Shown: positions 9,762 to 20,445 of the stretch, in pieces
Layout: every line of letters starts with the position of its first letter
How positions within the stretch are numbered: position 1 is the first letter of the stretch
Assembly (NCBI GenBank): GCA_017311185.1
Contig: JAESUZ010001514.1
Coordinates: 1,798,001 to 1,862,000, forward strand
Origin: Proteles cristata cristata
Lineage: Eukaryota; Chordata; Mammalia; Carnivora; Hyaenidae
Length of the DNA stretch: 64,000 nt
Direction: 5' to 3'
Made by a program: the position numbers and the translations under genes
Notes under the pieces: model-generated
Told to the model about the DNA's origin: nothing
Databases searched by the model: none
The model's input: the letters and a program-made list of their open reading frames with translations, nothing else

Positions 9762-10660
9762 GTAAGCGCCCCTGCTTGTCCCGCAGACCGTGGGGTCCTT
9801 CACTGCCAGCACGGGGTGCGGCTCCATCCCCTATTTCCTTTCCCTCTTCCTTGCCCAGTATTCTGTCTGTGACCTGGGGGCCGGTGTTGGGGTTCACACC
9901 CACATACATACATGCTCTTTGTGGCCAATACGTGTGTGAGCAGAACGGAGAGTAGTGAGTGAAATTGGATGGAATAGCAGGCAAGTGGCATCAACATCCA
10001 AAAGCCTAGAACACCACATTTTTTATCAAAGCTTACCCCATTTCCTCACCGTCTCACTGACCTGCATTCATTACCAGCCTTCAAGATGGAATAAGAAGTT
10101 GGAATAACAAATCATTTAAAATTTCTTTTTGACGTGGACTTTTTAACCACAAAAGACAGTATTTCGGCTGCATGTTTTGTAATGTGCTGAATGGAGCTGA
10201 AGTAGCTAAAGGGAGAAGGGGTCCCCCGAGAAGGACAGGCCTGGATTTGAGGAAACTGAAACTAGGTGTTCAGTCATAAGTGAAATGCAAAGCGAAGGGT
10301 CAGGAGACAGCGCCAAGATTCCCCAGAAGGGAGAAGGGGGCTCCGGAGACACAGGGGCAAGTAAAGGAGCCCAGCAGAGCGGGCCCATATAGGTGGCCTG
10401 CGCACCTGGCTGGAATGCAGGGAAGGTCAAAGATTATCAAAGATGCTTTCCGTTCCCAAGAGGTGCTGACTCTGCTTGGGCCACAGCCTTCCCCACCTCC
10501 CTCCCCCACACTGGCACTGCCCCACACGGGTCTCATGGTGGGAGTGGCAGGGGCCGTGCAACGTGGGGAGAGGAAGATGCAGAAAATCACAGAGCGGGCC
10601 CTGGGATGAATCATGGGTCATGGGAACCTTCTCTCTCTTTCTACTTAAGACACAATAACA

Positions 10661-10884
10661 GGGGCACCTGGGTGGCTCAGTCGGTTAAGCATCCGCCTTC
10701 AGCTCAGGTCATGATCTCACAGTTCGTGGGTTTGAGCCCCACGTCAGGCTCAGAGCTAACAGCTAGCTCAGAGCCTGGGGCCTGTCTTTGGATTCTGTAT
10801 CTCCCTCTCTCTCTTCCCCTCCCCTGCTGGTGCTGTCTCTCCCTGACCCTCAAAAATAAATAAAAAACATTTAAAAAAAAAGAA
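10661..10884 (+). mobile_element. SINEC-type SINE, sense, with clear target duplication
   Basis: Head GGGGCACCTGGGTGGCTCAG. AGACACAATAACA occurs immediately before the head and again just after the A-rich tail, a clean 13-base target-site duplication. Confidence 0.93.
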
Positions 10885-12042
10885 AGACACAATAACATTC
10901 TTATTGGGAAAGCATTCCAAGATGATGGTAGGAAGAAGACACAGAGAAATAAAAAAGGGAAACGAATGGGAACATCATAACCCCAGTACGTGTTGCAAAT
11001 TGGTAGGAAGAGAAGAGATTCCTGACTTCTTTGCCTAAGGGTGCAGGACCACAGATGGGAGGTGGTCACCCAGGACAGACGCAGTCCTAGTGACATTTTT
11101 CCCTGGCTCCCCTTGGCCCCTCCAGGGAATACTGCTGTTGTCTGCCCGGGCGTGTCTCAGACTTGAGAGAGAAGGCAAATGTGTCTATACCACTGGTTAT
11201 ACTCAGGTTAACAGCAGCATTCTGGGGGGGGAAAGCTACACTGTCTCCAGTTCCACCGAAGGGCCTGTTTAGAAACATCAGCTTCTCCTGGTTCTTGACC
11301 CTGGCTGGTGAACCCCTGGAGGAGGGCTAATGGCGGAGTCTGTGTGCAAATGCCCCCGTCTGTTTTCCAAGCACCTCCCCATTCCCAGAAATAACCAGAT
11401 AGAAATATGGTATATAGTCAGAGAGTAAATCCATATTGAGCATTTTAAATTTCTTCTTTGTTTTACAAAAGGGGGACAGTCATCCCGGAGTCCCTTTGTG
11501 GTGATCCTTTTGCGGGAAACAATGAGCAGGAAAACAAAGGCAATGCCAGGAGATTGTGGATGAGCAGAAAGTGCCACTGAGTCATTCTTCCCAGCTAGGT
11601 GGCAGTTCGCATCAAGGCAAAGCTGCCTTCTGTGTTGCTACTGCCCCGTTTACTTACTGGGCCTTGTGAACAGTAGGTGCTCAATGAATACTTAAGGAAT
11701 AAAAGACCGCACTCCCTTCCTTCACGTGTGAGGCAGGGTCTGCACATGTCGCCCTGTGCTGGCTGACACAGCGCCACACGAGTCAGGCCAGGTCGGCCGT
11801 GTGAGGTCACGGTCCTGCTCACTCAGGCTGAAAGGGCCCTGCCGGGCTTTTTCTTGCGGGACGATTCCACTTGAGGCTGGGGCCAGACTTTAGGGCCCAG
11901 TCCTAGCGTTCTGTAACGGAGGAATTTCAGAACCTGAATTAGGATTTTAGAAAATCCCAGAAGTTCCGACTGAGAGGGGTTTAGAGGTTAAATTAGAGGT
12001 TTTTTTCTGAGATCCCTCCGGATGCTAAGAGTGTGTGTTCTT

Positions 12043-12269
12043 GGGGCGCCTGGGTGGCTTAGTCGGCTAAGCGACCGACTTTCGCTTAGGTCATGATCTC
12101 GCGGTTCGTGGGTTCGAGCCCCGCATCGGGCTCTGTGCTGACTGCCAGCTCAGAGTCTGGAGCCTGTTTCAGATTCTGTGACTCCTCTCTCTCTGACCCT
12201 CCCTGCTCATACTGTCTCTCTCTCTCCTAGAAATAAATAAAAAAAAAAACTTTAAAAAAAAAAAAAAAA
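12043..12269 (+). mobile_element. SINEC-type SINE, sense
   Basis: Head GGGGCGCCTGGGTGGCTTAG, B-box GGTTCGTGGGTTCGAGCC and a long A tail. GAGTGTGTGTTCTTG before and GAATGTGTGTTCTTG after form the target duplication. It lies about 175 bases before exon G. Confidence 0.93.
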
Positions 12270-12444
12270 AGAATGTGTGTTCTTGTTGTGATCCGGCCAT
12301 CTGTTAGCGAGGAGACCGTTGCCCGACTGGGGTGCCCATCAGCGGTGGGGGTAGGATGGGCCCAGGACCCCTGGCTGTCGGCACGTGGGCAAACACTGCA
12401 CCGGCTCTGACACGCCGACTCTGTCTGTCCCTCTCGCCCCCCAG

Positions 12445-12640
12445 CCGTTCCTTCCGGGGGCTGAACGCCAGGTGCAGGCGCTGCTGAGCAAGTACGGTCC
12501 CGAAAAGCTGTACCAGGTGACAAGCAACATCAGTGGGGCTGGGACTCTGGAGCTGACGCTGCTACGGGGCCAAATTGTGGCTCTCCTTCAAAACAAGGAC
12601 ACCAAAGGCAACAGTGGTCGCTGGCTGGTAGACACTGGGG
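12445..12640 (+). CDS. ARHGEF37: ARHGEF37 exon G: first SH3 domain, main part
   Basis: The acceptor CTCGCCCCCCAG ends at 12444 and the donor GTACGT starts at 12641. It has 65 codons plus one base. It starts [18 protein letters not shown], then [13 protein letters not shown] and [18 protein letters not shown], with GRWLVDTGG near the end (about residues 489-553). The L-T-L-x-x-G-x-x-V-x-L-L core and the tryptophan of GRW are SH3 hallmarks. The usual ALYDY stretch is replaced by LYQVTSNI, so this SH3 is degenerate and may not bind classic proline peptides. The domain is completed in the next exon. Confidence 0.92.
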
Positions 12641-14119
12641 GTACGTGGGGGCTTCGCGGGCTCTTCTCCTCCCTCTGGGAAAACCACCCAACAGGAACCA
12701 GTGGGGAGACCCGGGCGCGGGTGTGGGCCGGAGCCTGGCTGCGCAAACCCAGGCTTGGGCCCCAGCCAGCTCAGTGTGGTAGGTGCCATGCCAGCAAGAG
12801 GAAGGCAGTCTCATGTTCCTGCGTCCATTATCGAACACCTACTGTGTGCTGGGCGCTGTGCAGAGAAGACGAGGACCCTGCCTTGGGGACCTCACAGACC
12901 AGCGGGTAGACAGAGATGCATGGAGAGAACTTTAGCAGCTCCCCAAAAGATGTAGATACACGGAGAGGGGATGCCTGGATCCCAGTCACGTGGGAGGCGG
13001 CTCCCATCTGGGATGGGGGAGGGTCCTGTCTCCTGTGCACTGGTCCCGCCCTCGGGTGTGCTGCTTGGCTCTGGGCGCCCCGGCATACAACGGGCAGGAG
13101 GCAAGGGGCACTTTGAACCCAGGAGAAGATGGCCTGCAGTATCTTCCCAAAAGGGGCATGTGACCCACAAGGTGCGGGTGACTCAGGATTGGGTGGGGAT
13201 CTGCAGACGGCTTTCCCTCTGCGGACTGCTTATGGTAATTGTTCCCGAAATGTTTTTATGTGTTTGAGAAAAACTAGGACCCGTACAGAAACCCCTATTT
13301 TATTTATACTATTGATAGACCATGTCTAAGTTTTAAAGCGAAGTCTACCAAAAACTTTAGAAAACAGTACCGTCAAGCAGAAATCGGGGAAGGGCATTCT
13401 CGTGACTCAAGTTGAACAACAGCCGCCTGGGTGTTACAGCAGGCCCCTGGGATCAAGAGCATGGCGTCGGAATCCCAAGCCTGACACTTCAGTGATTGCG
13501 TGGCCTCAGAGAAGTTATGGAGCCCCTTAAGCTGTGTTGGCTCAGCTATTAGATGGAGACAAGAGTGCTGACCCAGAGGCTGGAGGTGAAGACTAGACAA
13601 TTGAATGCCAGTTCCGGGGCCTGGCAGGCCCTTGGGAAATGCTGGTCACATGCAGCCATATAGCAGCCAGAATGGCGCTGGCATAGTTGCTCTCGAGCAG
13701 GAACTGGGGGCATTTGGAAAAGAGAAAGGCAGTTCCAGCCTCCTGGAAAAGGCTGTCCTGGGGTGAGGAAGCAGCCCTGCTCTGGGCCTCCGCTGGAGGT
13801 GCAGGGGGCCACTGGTCCCAGCACCAGTTTTCCTACCAGCCCCAGGAAGATCTTTTTATCTCTGTCAAAGCTGTTCACAACAGAGTAGGCTGCCTCGGTA
13901 GGGAATGAGCTCCCTGTCGGTGGGGGTGTGCAAGTAGAAGCTAGAAACAGTGGTTTAGGGACGGGTTTGTGAGCTTCCTAGATGACTTTTTCAGGTCGTC
14001 TGTGGTGCTGGAAAGCTGTGTCAGAGGCATTCACCTCCATGACACGGTGGTAACTTCCTCTACCACTGAAGGTTGGGGAGGCTGGTCTGCAGCCCAGTAA
14101 CATTCTGTATGTCTTGTAG
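12641..14119 (+). other. ARHGEF37: ARHGEF37 intron G-H
   Basis: The intron runs from GTACGT to TGTCTTGTAG. It holds an ancient repeat fragment at about 12823-12915 (AACACCTACTGTGTGCTGGG) and an antisense MIR at about 13470-13650. Otherwise nothing is recognised. Confidence 0.85.
13470..13650 (-). repeat. MIR, antisense
   Basis: GATTGCGTGGCCTCAGAGAA and TCAGCTATTAGATGGAGAC follow the reversed MIR order. The copy is diverged. Confidence 0.5.
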
Positions 14120-14277
14120 GGCATCGAGGGTACGTGCCAGCTGGGAAACTGGAGCTGTTCCGTGGCATCCCCAGTCAGGAGGAGGCCAAAGAGCAGGTGC
14201 AGCCTCACAAGGACTCCCGTCACCTGACACCTAAGCCCACCCCAGCCGTAGTCCCCTCTGTCCCAACGGTGACCCAG
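14120..14277 (+). CDS. ARHGEF37: ARHGEF37 exon H: end of SH3-1 and inter-SH3 linker
   Basis: The acceptor TGTCTTGTAG ends at 14119 and the donor GTGAGT starts at 14278. Two bases complete a glycine codon, then 52 codons follow (about residues 554-606). It begins HRGYVPAGKLELF, the G-Y-V-P motif that ends SH3 folds. A polar, proline-rich linker (LTPKPTPAVVPSVPTVTQ) leads to the second SH3. The linker could be a ligand for other SH3 domains; that is inference. Confidence 0.92.
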
Positions 14278-15014
14278 GTGAGTCTGGGAGAGGGGTGGGA
14301 TCTGCCCCCGCGTGGCCATCTGGAGTGGGGCTTTGATTTCCCTCCTATTCAGAGAGGCTACCATCCCATGCGGCCAGGGCCATGGTCAGTGGCCACACTG
14401 GTGTCCCGGTCAGGAGTGGACCTGGAAGAAGGAACCCCTCATCCCTCCCACACCAACAACCCCTTGTTCCCTATCAGCAGGGCAAGTGGGATGTGTTCCT
14501 TCACTTGTTCATTCATTCATTCAATATTTGCCAAGCAACAAATATTGAAGATATTTGTTCATGGGAGAGACGTCGTCATGGGCAAAAGTAAATCCCGGTC
14601 CTTGCCTTCCTCAGATTTATAATCTGAGCCAGTAATGAAAGGATCATGAGGATAATTGTAAAGCTACAGCAGTGATAAATGCCAGGGCCCAGGTGTGGGA
14701 GACGTTCAGGAAAGGCTTGTCTCAGAAAAATGATGCTGCTTCTCAGATTTGAAGGGTGAGTGGGGATTAATCGGCGGAAGGGGCTGTGCTGGGATGTGGC
14801 CGGGAAGAGCTCCCCAGAGAGCGTGCACTGGGAGTGCAAAGGCCCGGTGGTGTGTGGACAAGGAATGGGGCTCACGAGGAACTGAATAAAGCAGGTGTGT
14901 TCGGGGAGGAGGAGGGCAGGGGTTAGGTGCTGCCTGGGAGGCGGGCAGGGCCAGGCCAGCAGGGCCTCATGGCCTTGGGGAGGGTGTCAGCCTTCACTTC
15001 AAAGCAATGGGAGC

Positions 15015-15470
15015 CGTCCGTGCATGTTCACCGCAGCCTTATCCATAACTGCCCCAAATGGGAAACAGGCAAAAGGTCCACCAGTGGATGAATGGAGGGA
15101 CGAAATATAGCACATCCATCCAGCTGATTATTACTCAGCCGTAACACAGAGGGACATGGCAACACATGCTGCCACGTGGGGTGTGATACGAAAGGCCATG
15201 TGCTGTATGATTCTGCTTCTATGAAACGTCCCGAACAGGCAGACACATAGACACAGAAAGTGGATCGGCGGCTGGCAGGGACTGCGGCTGGGGAATGGGA
15301 AGAGAACTGCTGTCCGGGAGGGGGTTTCTTTCTGAGGTGATGATGAAAGTGTTCTGGACTCGGTAGCGACGGTCACACAGCCTTTGAGCATCTGAAAAGC
15401 TATTGCATGGCACACTTTAGAGAGAAAACAGTTATGGTATCTGAAGGATATCTCAAAACACAAAAAAATT
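15015..15470 (+). mobile_element. Old L1 3' part, sense
   Basis: CACCGCAGCCTTATCCATAA, ACCAGTGGATGAATGGAGG and CATGCTGCCACGTGGGG follow the end of L1 ORF2. The segment GATTCTGCTTCTATGAAACG and the later TATGGTATCTGAAGGATATCT belong to its 3' UTR. Frames are broken by stops. Confidence 0.75.
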
Positions 15471-16124
15471 GACGGGATGTCATGGAAGGGTTTGGCTTTG
15501 CAGGGACAAGGTGGTTAAGGGAAAAACAGCTCTAGGGGGTCGCCGTGAGGGCCGGATGAGACAGGAAGGGCGGCAGGGTATATGTGAACCTCAGTAAATG
15601 GAGGCCACATTCCCAGGTAGACAGGAAGAGCTTCACGGGTGACAGATGAGCAGCAGCAAGGGTCTGGGGGCTGAGGGTGGGAACCCAGAGGCTTGCAGTG
15701 AATAGCCCGGGGTGGGGGGTATCTCAGGCCAGGGAGGAGCCTGAAGTGGGCTGTCGGGGGGCCTCACAGAAGCCTGTGGAATCTGACATTTGCGGCTCAT
15801 CACGCATCCCTGGGAAGGCTCCAAGGGCCAGTGTCTGGAGCACCAGCCGCAAGTTGTGCATCCAAGCTGCCTCCTGCCAGACGTTCCCACCTATCAGCTA
15901 AGGACCCCCGAGGATCTCACAAGAGGGCCTGGTCCCCCAGTTGAGCCCCGTCTCCACCCAGTGTGGGCAGTGTCTCTGGGAAGCCCTGTGTGGGTGAGCT
16001 CAGCTCTCCATCTTCCCATACACATCGGCTGCCTCCTCTGTTCATGGATCCACACAGGCAGGGTCCCCCTCCCCCCCATCCTCCCTTGCTCCTGATTGTT
16101 CTGGGGCTTGGCCCCAGTAACAAC

Positions 16125-16280
16125 AGGAATGGTAAAAATCATCAGTACGGCTTGCATTTACTGAGCCCTTACTGTGTACCAGGCCTTCATCGTTCATTAA
16201 ATTCCCACAATTTCTTGGAGGGGAGCAAATTGTTACTTCCATTTTGCAGATGATGAAACTGAGGCCAGGGGGTGAAATAT
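16125..16280 (+). repeat. MIR, sense
   Basis: TTACTGAGCCCTTACTGTGT, CCATTTTGCAGATGATGAAA and ACTGAGGCCAGGGGG match the MIR consensus. It ends about 110 bases before exon I. Confidence 0.85.
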
Positions 16281-16388
16281 GAGCCTGATAAATGCCCTCC
16301 CCTCCTGTTTTTTTCTCCAGCCTCTCTGGGTTGGGCATGTCTGCCTTCCCACCCTGACCATTTCTGTGTCACTCTCCATGTGTTTCAG

Positions 16389-16598
16389 GTAGTGGCAGTG
16401 TACCCCTTTGTGGCCAGAAGCAGCCATGAAGTGAGTCTGCAGGCAGGCCAGCTGGTGACCGTCCTGGAGGCCCAGGACAAGAAGGGGAACCCAGAATGGA
16501 GCCTCGTGGAAGTGAACGGACAGAGGGGCTATGTGCCTTCCAGCTTCCTGGCCAAGGCCCCAAGCCCCGCACCGTGGGGCTGGAGTCTGCCCTCTTAG
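16389..16598 (+). CDS. ARHGEF37: ARHGEF37 exon I: second SH3 domain and stop codon
   Basis: The acceptor CATGTGTTTCAG ends at 16388, and the TAG stop is at 16596-16598. It has 69 codons (about residues 607-675). It starts [20 protein letters not shown], where AVYPF stands in for the ALYDF motif. Then come [16 protein letters not shown], with the binding-groove tryptophan, and [13 protein letters not shown], the canonical SH3 end. The SH3 runs to within about ten residues of the C terminus. This SH3 is far closer to consensus than the first one and is the likelier partner-binding module. Confidence 0.94.
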   Translation, partial: VVAVYPFVARSSHEVSLQAGQLVTVLEAQDKKGNPEWSLVEVNGQRGYVPSSFLAKAPSPAPWGWSLPS

Positions 16599-19082
16599 GG
16601 TGCCCTCCTCGGAGTCTGCATTGCAAAGGGATGGGGAGGCTTAGGTGCTGTGACCCTGGGAGGGAAGGGAAGCCAAGAGAAGGCAGGGCTGGGAGGGGAG
16701 TTCAGGCCAAGTTTGGGTGAAGGGCGCCAGAGGAGGTGAGTGGGCCTTGCAGAGTACCTGGCCCCGCCTGGGTGAGCATGAATGCTCCAGGCAGAACCAC
16801 GTGTTATGTCTGCAAAGAATGTGGTTCCCATCTGAAGTCACAGCAGCCCGGATGGCAGGTCCGATTGAAAAGGATTTACTGTAGCTTCTGGCCAATCTTA
16901 CCTGTGGTTTCATCCAGTCCCGCCCCCGGGAGTGGCTCACCCACATGAAGGGCACCCATGTGCTATAGAGTTACAGGGACACATGGGAGAAGTCCAGGAC
17001 TACATGCCCTGATGGTCCACTTCCTTCGTGGGGCATTAGGAGACACCACCGCCGACCAGTCACCTTTCATTTCTCTGCGCTGGTTGCTGAGCTATCCAGG
17101 CAGTGAACCTCTGGAAGCCCCCTTCTAGCAGGGAAGCCAGGCCAGTGGGGCCGGTGGAAAGGATCTCCGGAGATTGTTGGCTGAGCCTGGGAGTGGGCGG
17201 GGCCACGTCACAGACCTGGAATGTGTTTAGGCAAATTTAGAGGCTGTTCCGGGGAAGGGGGGATTTTGAAGGTGTGTAGGGTGGGGCGTGTGAGGCTGTT
17301 GCACACTGCTGCTGTGTGCTCTGGATTAGGGAACAAAGGATATGCAAATTCCTGAGGCAACTCTGCAGCCAGTAATCAAACAGCCTGGTGGGTGGAGGAG
17401 CTCAGGCGATGGCTTGGTTTCCTGTTTTTGGAAGTTGGGAGCCAGGGGGAATCCCCCTTCATACCCCCGCCCCCACCCCCCGTGGCTCCAGGGCCTGGAG
17501 GCAGCTGCAATGTAATGTCAGTTGGCTGTGAGGCCTTAGACGTAGGACCCAGCCTGTTTTCCCATCCACAAAGCAAGCTTGTGGTGAGAAAGACCTGAGG
17601 CGAAGGATGGGAAGCTGCTTGTGAATTGCAATGTGTGATATACATGTAAGTTGCCTTTGGAAGCAGGAGGTGTCCAGGAGTGGTCTCAGGGTGGCCTCAG
17701 CATCACCTGGCCCAGCTGCAGCCAGGAGCGTTAGTGCAGTCGCTACTCATTCCCCGGCCCGTGCCAGACGTTGTTAAGCAATATGGCGGCCTTTCCCATA
17801 AACTCAGGGTCTACTTCAGGATCCTTCTCAACACTGCGTTCTAGGTGGCCAGTCTCTTGAACTTGGTGAGATCAACCCTTTCCAGAACCTGGAAATTGAA
17901 AACCAGTTTCTGTCCCACTGGGGCAATTTGGGGTGCAGCCACTGTTGAATCATCTGGGCTGTCACTTTGGCTAAGATAAATCTCAATGTTCACCGAAGGG
18001 GGTGGTCCAGCACAATCTTTAATACAAATTATAAATTTTGGGACCAACCCAAGTTACAGGGTGTGGAAAAACTGGTGGCAGTTCTGACTTCTTTCCAAGA
18101 ATATCTCCATGCTGTTGTAACTGTAGGGCCTAACGCTGTTGGCTCTAGTTTTTGAAGGGCTTTTAAGAAATACACGTGCCTGTGTGAGAATCTGCCCCTC
18201 ACTCCTCAGCCTGTAGAAGTGGCAGATGCATAACGCAAGAGAAACGGAGTCCCCAGCCCTTTCCCAGCACCAAATTCACTCTCTAAGTTGCTCTCGGCTC
18301 ATTTTCTTTTCTCTTTCCTGCTCTAGTATGTCATCGGGGTTGGGGATCTGCCCAAGACACACAGTGGTGGACAAGAGGGGACATTCGGTCAGAAGTGGCC
18401 ACGGGCTGTAAGCTCCGACGTGCCCCATCTGAGCTCTGTCCTAGCTTAGATTTCTTTTTTTTTTAATAGGCGGCTTTAGAGGTGACGTGAAATAGGACAG
18501 CCTGTTCTGTCAGGTCCCAGAATGTATATTTATTAAGTGCCATTAAAAGGGACCTGAACAAAATTGGATGTTCTGGAAGGCATAAGGGAGAAACCTGAAA
18601 TACACGTGGAACCAAATCTATCTCGTGAGGGGAAAGGAAAATGTGTTCAGTAGCACACGGGTTGTGGTTTCTCATAGATAAGAGGATGAGATTAAAAGTC
18701 ACTGGCAAGTAAGAAACTGCCTGTTGAAAGATAGAGAATAGCCGGAACTTTCTCCAGGGGACTCTGTGATGTGCCTTTTTTCCCCAAATGCCTAGATCCA
18801 TTGCACTGTGTCTTATTTATTTCCTGGTGGGGCTGTCACCTGTTCACCTTGCTAAGGTGATTTGCCTGTGGACCAGACAAGACTGATTCACGAGGGTGGC
18901 CCTTGCTCCCTGCGACAGAGGGCATCCCACGTTAACCTTCCGGGCCCAAACCCAGTTTTGAACGTGAGGATGAGATGACAGGACCAAGGAAAGATGAATG
19001 GATTCTTGCTTACTCTAAGGACCTCTCGCTTGGCAAATCAATGATGTGGTCTGCTGAGAATAAAGGACTTCAAAGACGAAAA
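16599..19082 (+). other. ARHGEF37: Probable ARHGEF37 3' UTR
   Basis: After the TAG there is no further exon. The first AATAAA is at 19059-19064, which would give a 3' UTR of about 2.48 kb. ATTAAA variants at 18542 and about 18692 could be used earlier. The stretch includes a C-run motif (quadruplex-forming on the minus strand) at 17453-17481 and an antisense open frame at 17841-18047. No SINE lies in it. Confidence 0.6.
17841..18047 (-). pseudogene. Antisense protein-like frame, unidentified (possible gene fragment)
   Basis: This minus-strand frame of 68 codons opposes the probable 3' UTR. It reads like protein in composition (for example SVNIEIYLSQSDSPDDSTVA) and ends in RLAT before a stop. 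An in-frame stop precedes it by a few codons. The other minus-strand frames in the next 130 bases also look protein-like, which would fit a frameshifted processed-gene fragment. I do not recognise the parent. No poly-A tail or target duplication was found, so it could equally be a chance frame. Confidence 0.25.
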
Positions 19083-19101
19083 TGTGTCTGGGGTTTGTGG
19101 G
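19059..19101 (+). terminator. ARHGEF37: Candidate poly(A) signal and downstream GU-rich element
   Basis: AATAAA is at 19059-19064. About 20 bases downstream lies TGTGTCTGGGGTTTGTGGG (19083-19101), a GU-rich element of the kind CstF binds. Cleavage would fall at about 19075-19082. It is the first AATAAA after the stop codon on this strand. Confidence 0.6.
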
Positions 19102-19104
19102 ACT

Positions 19105-20445
19105 CACACCACTGGATGGTCAGACGCTGCAGCGTGACCTGTGCACACTTGATACTCGATTTTCATAAAAATAGAGCCTCGTTTGCTCCTGGGTTCCCTT
19201 TGTGAGTGTCTACCACACACCTCTGGTGCCTCCAGGAGGTGGTCTTAGCTGCTGGGATACGGCGAGAAGTCAGACAGATGGGGGCCCTGTGCTCCCAAAG
19301 CCCACAGTCTGGGGAGGGAGGCAGACAAATCGGTAGTCTGTTAACATGCGGTGTAAGTGTTAGGATAGGGCACTGGGGGGGTCAGCCCCTGAGACCTGGC
19401 AGCTAAGGAAGCAGTGATGTCCGAGCTGAGTCTCGATGGGTAACTTGGGTTGGGCAAGGGAGGGAGGGCACATGCCAAGGCCCTGGGGTAAGCATGAACA
19501 TGTTTCATCAGGGACCTGAAAGGCTGTAGAGCTAGGACACATGGTGTATAGAGGAGTGCTGGTGCAGGGGGAGTTGGCAGAGAGGGGTCAGCGGGAGAAG
19601 GGGCCCTGGCTTGTGCTCGGAAGGCCGTGGAGAGCCACTGAAGGGATTGAAGTAGAGGAGTGACCTGCCCAGAGTCATATTTACAGGCACAAGCTCTAGT
19701 TCATTCTGGAATTTTCCCCAAGGTCCTGTCACACTGTTGCTTACATAAACACTGCAGAGGGGATGGGAGGCCCACATCCAGGGAATCTCCGGGCCAGTGG
19801 GAGAAGCGAGACACACAGGCGTTGGGCTGCTACCTGGTACGGCAGGGCAGGATGCCGTCAGTCCCAGAGGGAGACTATGGACCAGGCTTGTAGGCGCTCA
19901 GACAGGAGGGCGTTCTGGGGGCGCTGAGGTGCTCAGGGAGGCTTCCTGGAGGACACGGGGCAGAGGTCAGGCTCTGTGGGATCAGTAGGATTGGGGAAAG
20001 CAAAAGGGAAAGAGAGGCCCTCTCAGGCCTGGGGAGCTGGAATGGTGGTGTGAAAAGTGCCCGGGCCTGAGAAGGCCTCTCTTTCCCTTTTGCCTGGGGC
20101 TTTACGAATCCTGAGTTCAAGGCCTCCTTGACCACAGGCAAGTAGCAAATGCACTTATCATGTTTCTGCATGTGAAAAAATTTGGTGACGCCGCCCAGCC
20201 TGCCCTATCCTCACCACTCGGCCCCAAAAGAACTCATCGTAGAGTCCTGCCTCATCCCAAGGAGTCCCTGGCTCCTTCCACCAGGAGCTCACTTCCAGCA
20301 CAGAAGTCACTAGAGGGCCTGTTATGACAGGGCCAAGCCTAAAGTACCCTGGACCGGAGTTATGGAAAAAGATGGATTCCACTTCTGGCAACATCAGGAA
20401 AAGCAGGCAACATGAACAATCCATTCACTTGAACTTGCTCATCTG
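19105..20445. other. Intergenic stretch downstream of ARHGEF37
   Basis: It holds ancient-repeat-like sequence (19205-19340 and 19370-19680, with phrases such as TGAAGGGATTGAAGTAGAGG) and the strong inverted repeat at 20000-20093. No gene seen. Confidence 0.55.
20000..20093. repeat. Near-perfect inverted repeat, 34-bp arms and 25-nt loop
   Basis: The left arm (20000-20034) and the right arm (20060-20093) pair over 34 positions, with one mismatch and one G-U type pair when read as plus-strand RNA. The innermost 18 bases of sequence next to the outer ends (CCTCTCTTTCCCTTTTGC in the right arm) match exactly. The loop is 20035-20059. It does not look like a known SINE or MIR. It would fold as a hairpin RNA of about 94 nt if transcribed. 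Confidence 0.85.

Larger units (their letters stand above)
9762..12444 (+). other. ARHGEF37: ARHGEF37 intron F-G
   Basis: The intron runs from GTAAGC to CTCTCGCCCCCCAG. It has two young sense SINEs (10661-10884 and 12043-12269) and an L2-type 3' end at about 11660-11705 (GTAGGTGCTCAATGAATA). The rest is unrecognised. Confidence 0.85.
14278..16388 (+). other. ARHGEF37: ARHGEF37 intron H-I
   Basis: The intron runs from GTGAGT to CATGTGTTTCAG. It holds an old L1 3' part (about 15015-15470), a MIR (about 16125-16280) and ancient-repeat-like GC-rich sequence at 14640-14990 and 15480-15740. The remainder is unrecognised. Confidence 0.85.
1..19082 (+). other. ARHGEF37: ARHGEF37 locus, 3' part (5' exons outside window)
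   Basis: Nine exons (1220-1419, 2706-2836, 3999-4103, 5855-5965, 6986-7315, 9633-9761, 12445-12640, 14120-14277, 16389-16598) join in frame across GT-AG introns and encode 522 residues plus a stop. Domain order is DH (end), BAR, SH3, SH3. From memory the human protein is about 675 residues, so about 153 residues lie upstream, and residue numbers used below assume that length. The family is predicted to act as Rho-type GTPase exchange factors, with the BAR domain binding curved membrane and the SH3 domains binding proline-rich partners. There is no PH domain after the DH domain, as in Tuba/DNMBP-type proteins. The symbol is recognised from domain order and sequence, not from a search; ARHGEF38 is the closest alternative. 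Confidence 0.88.
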
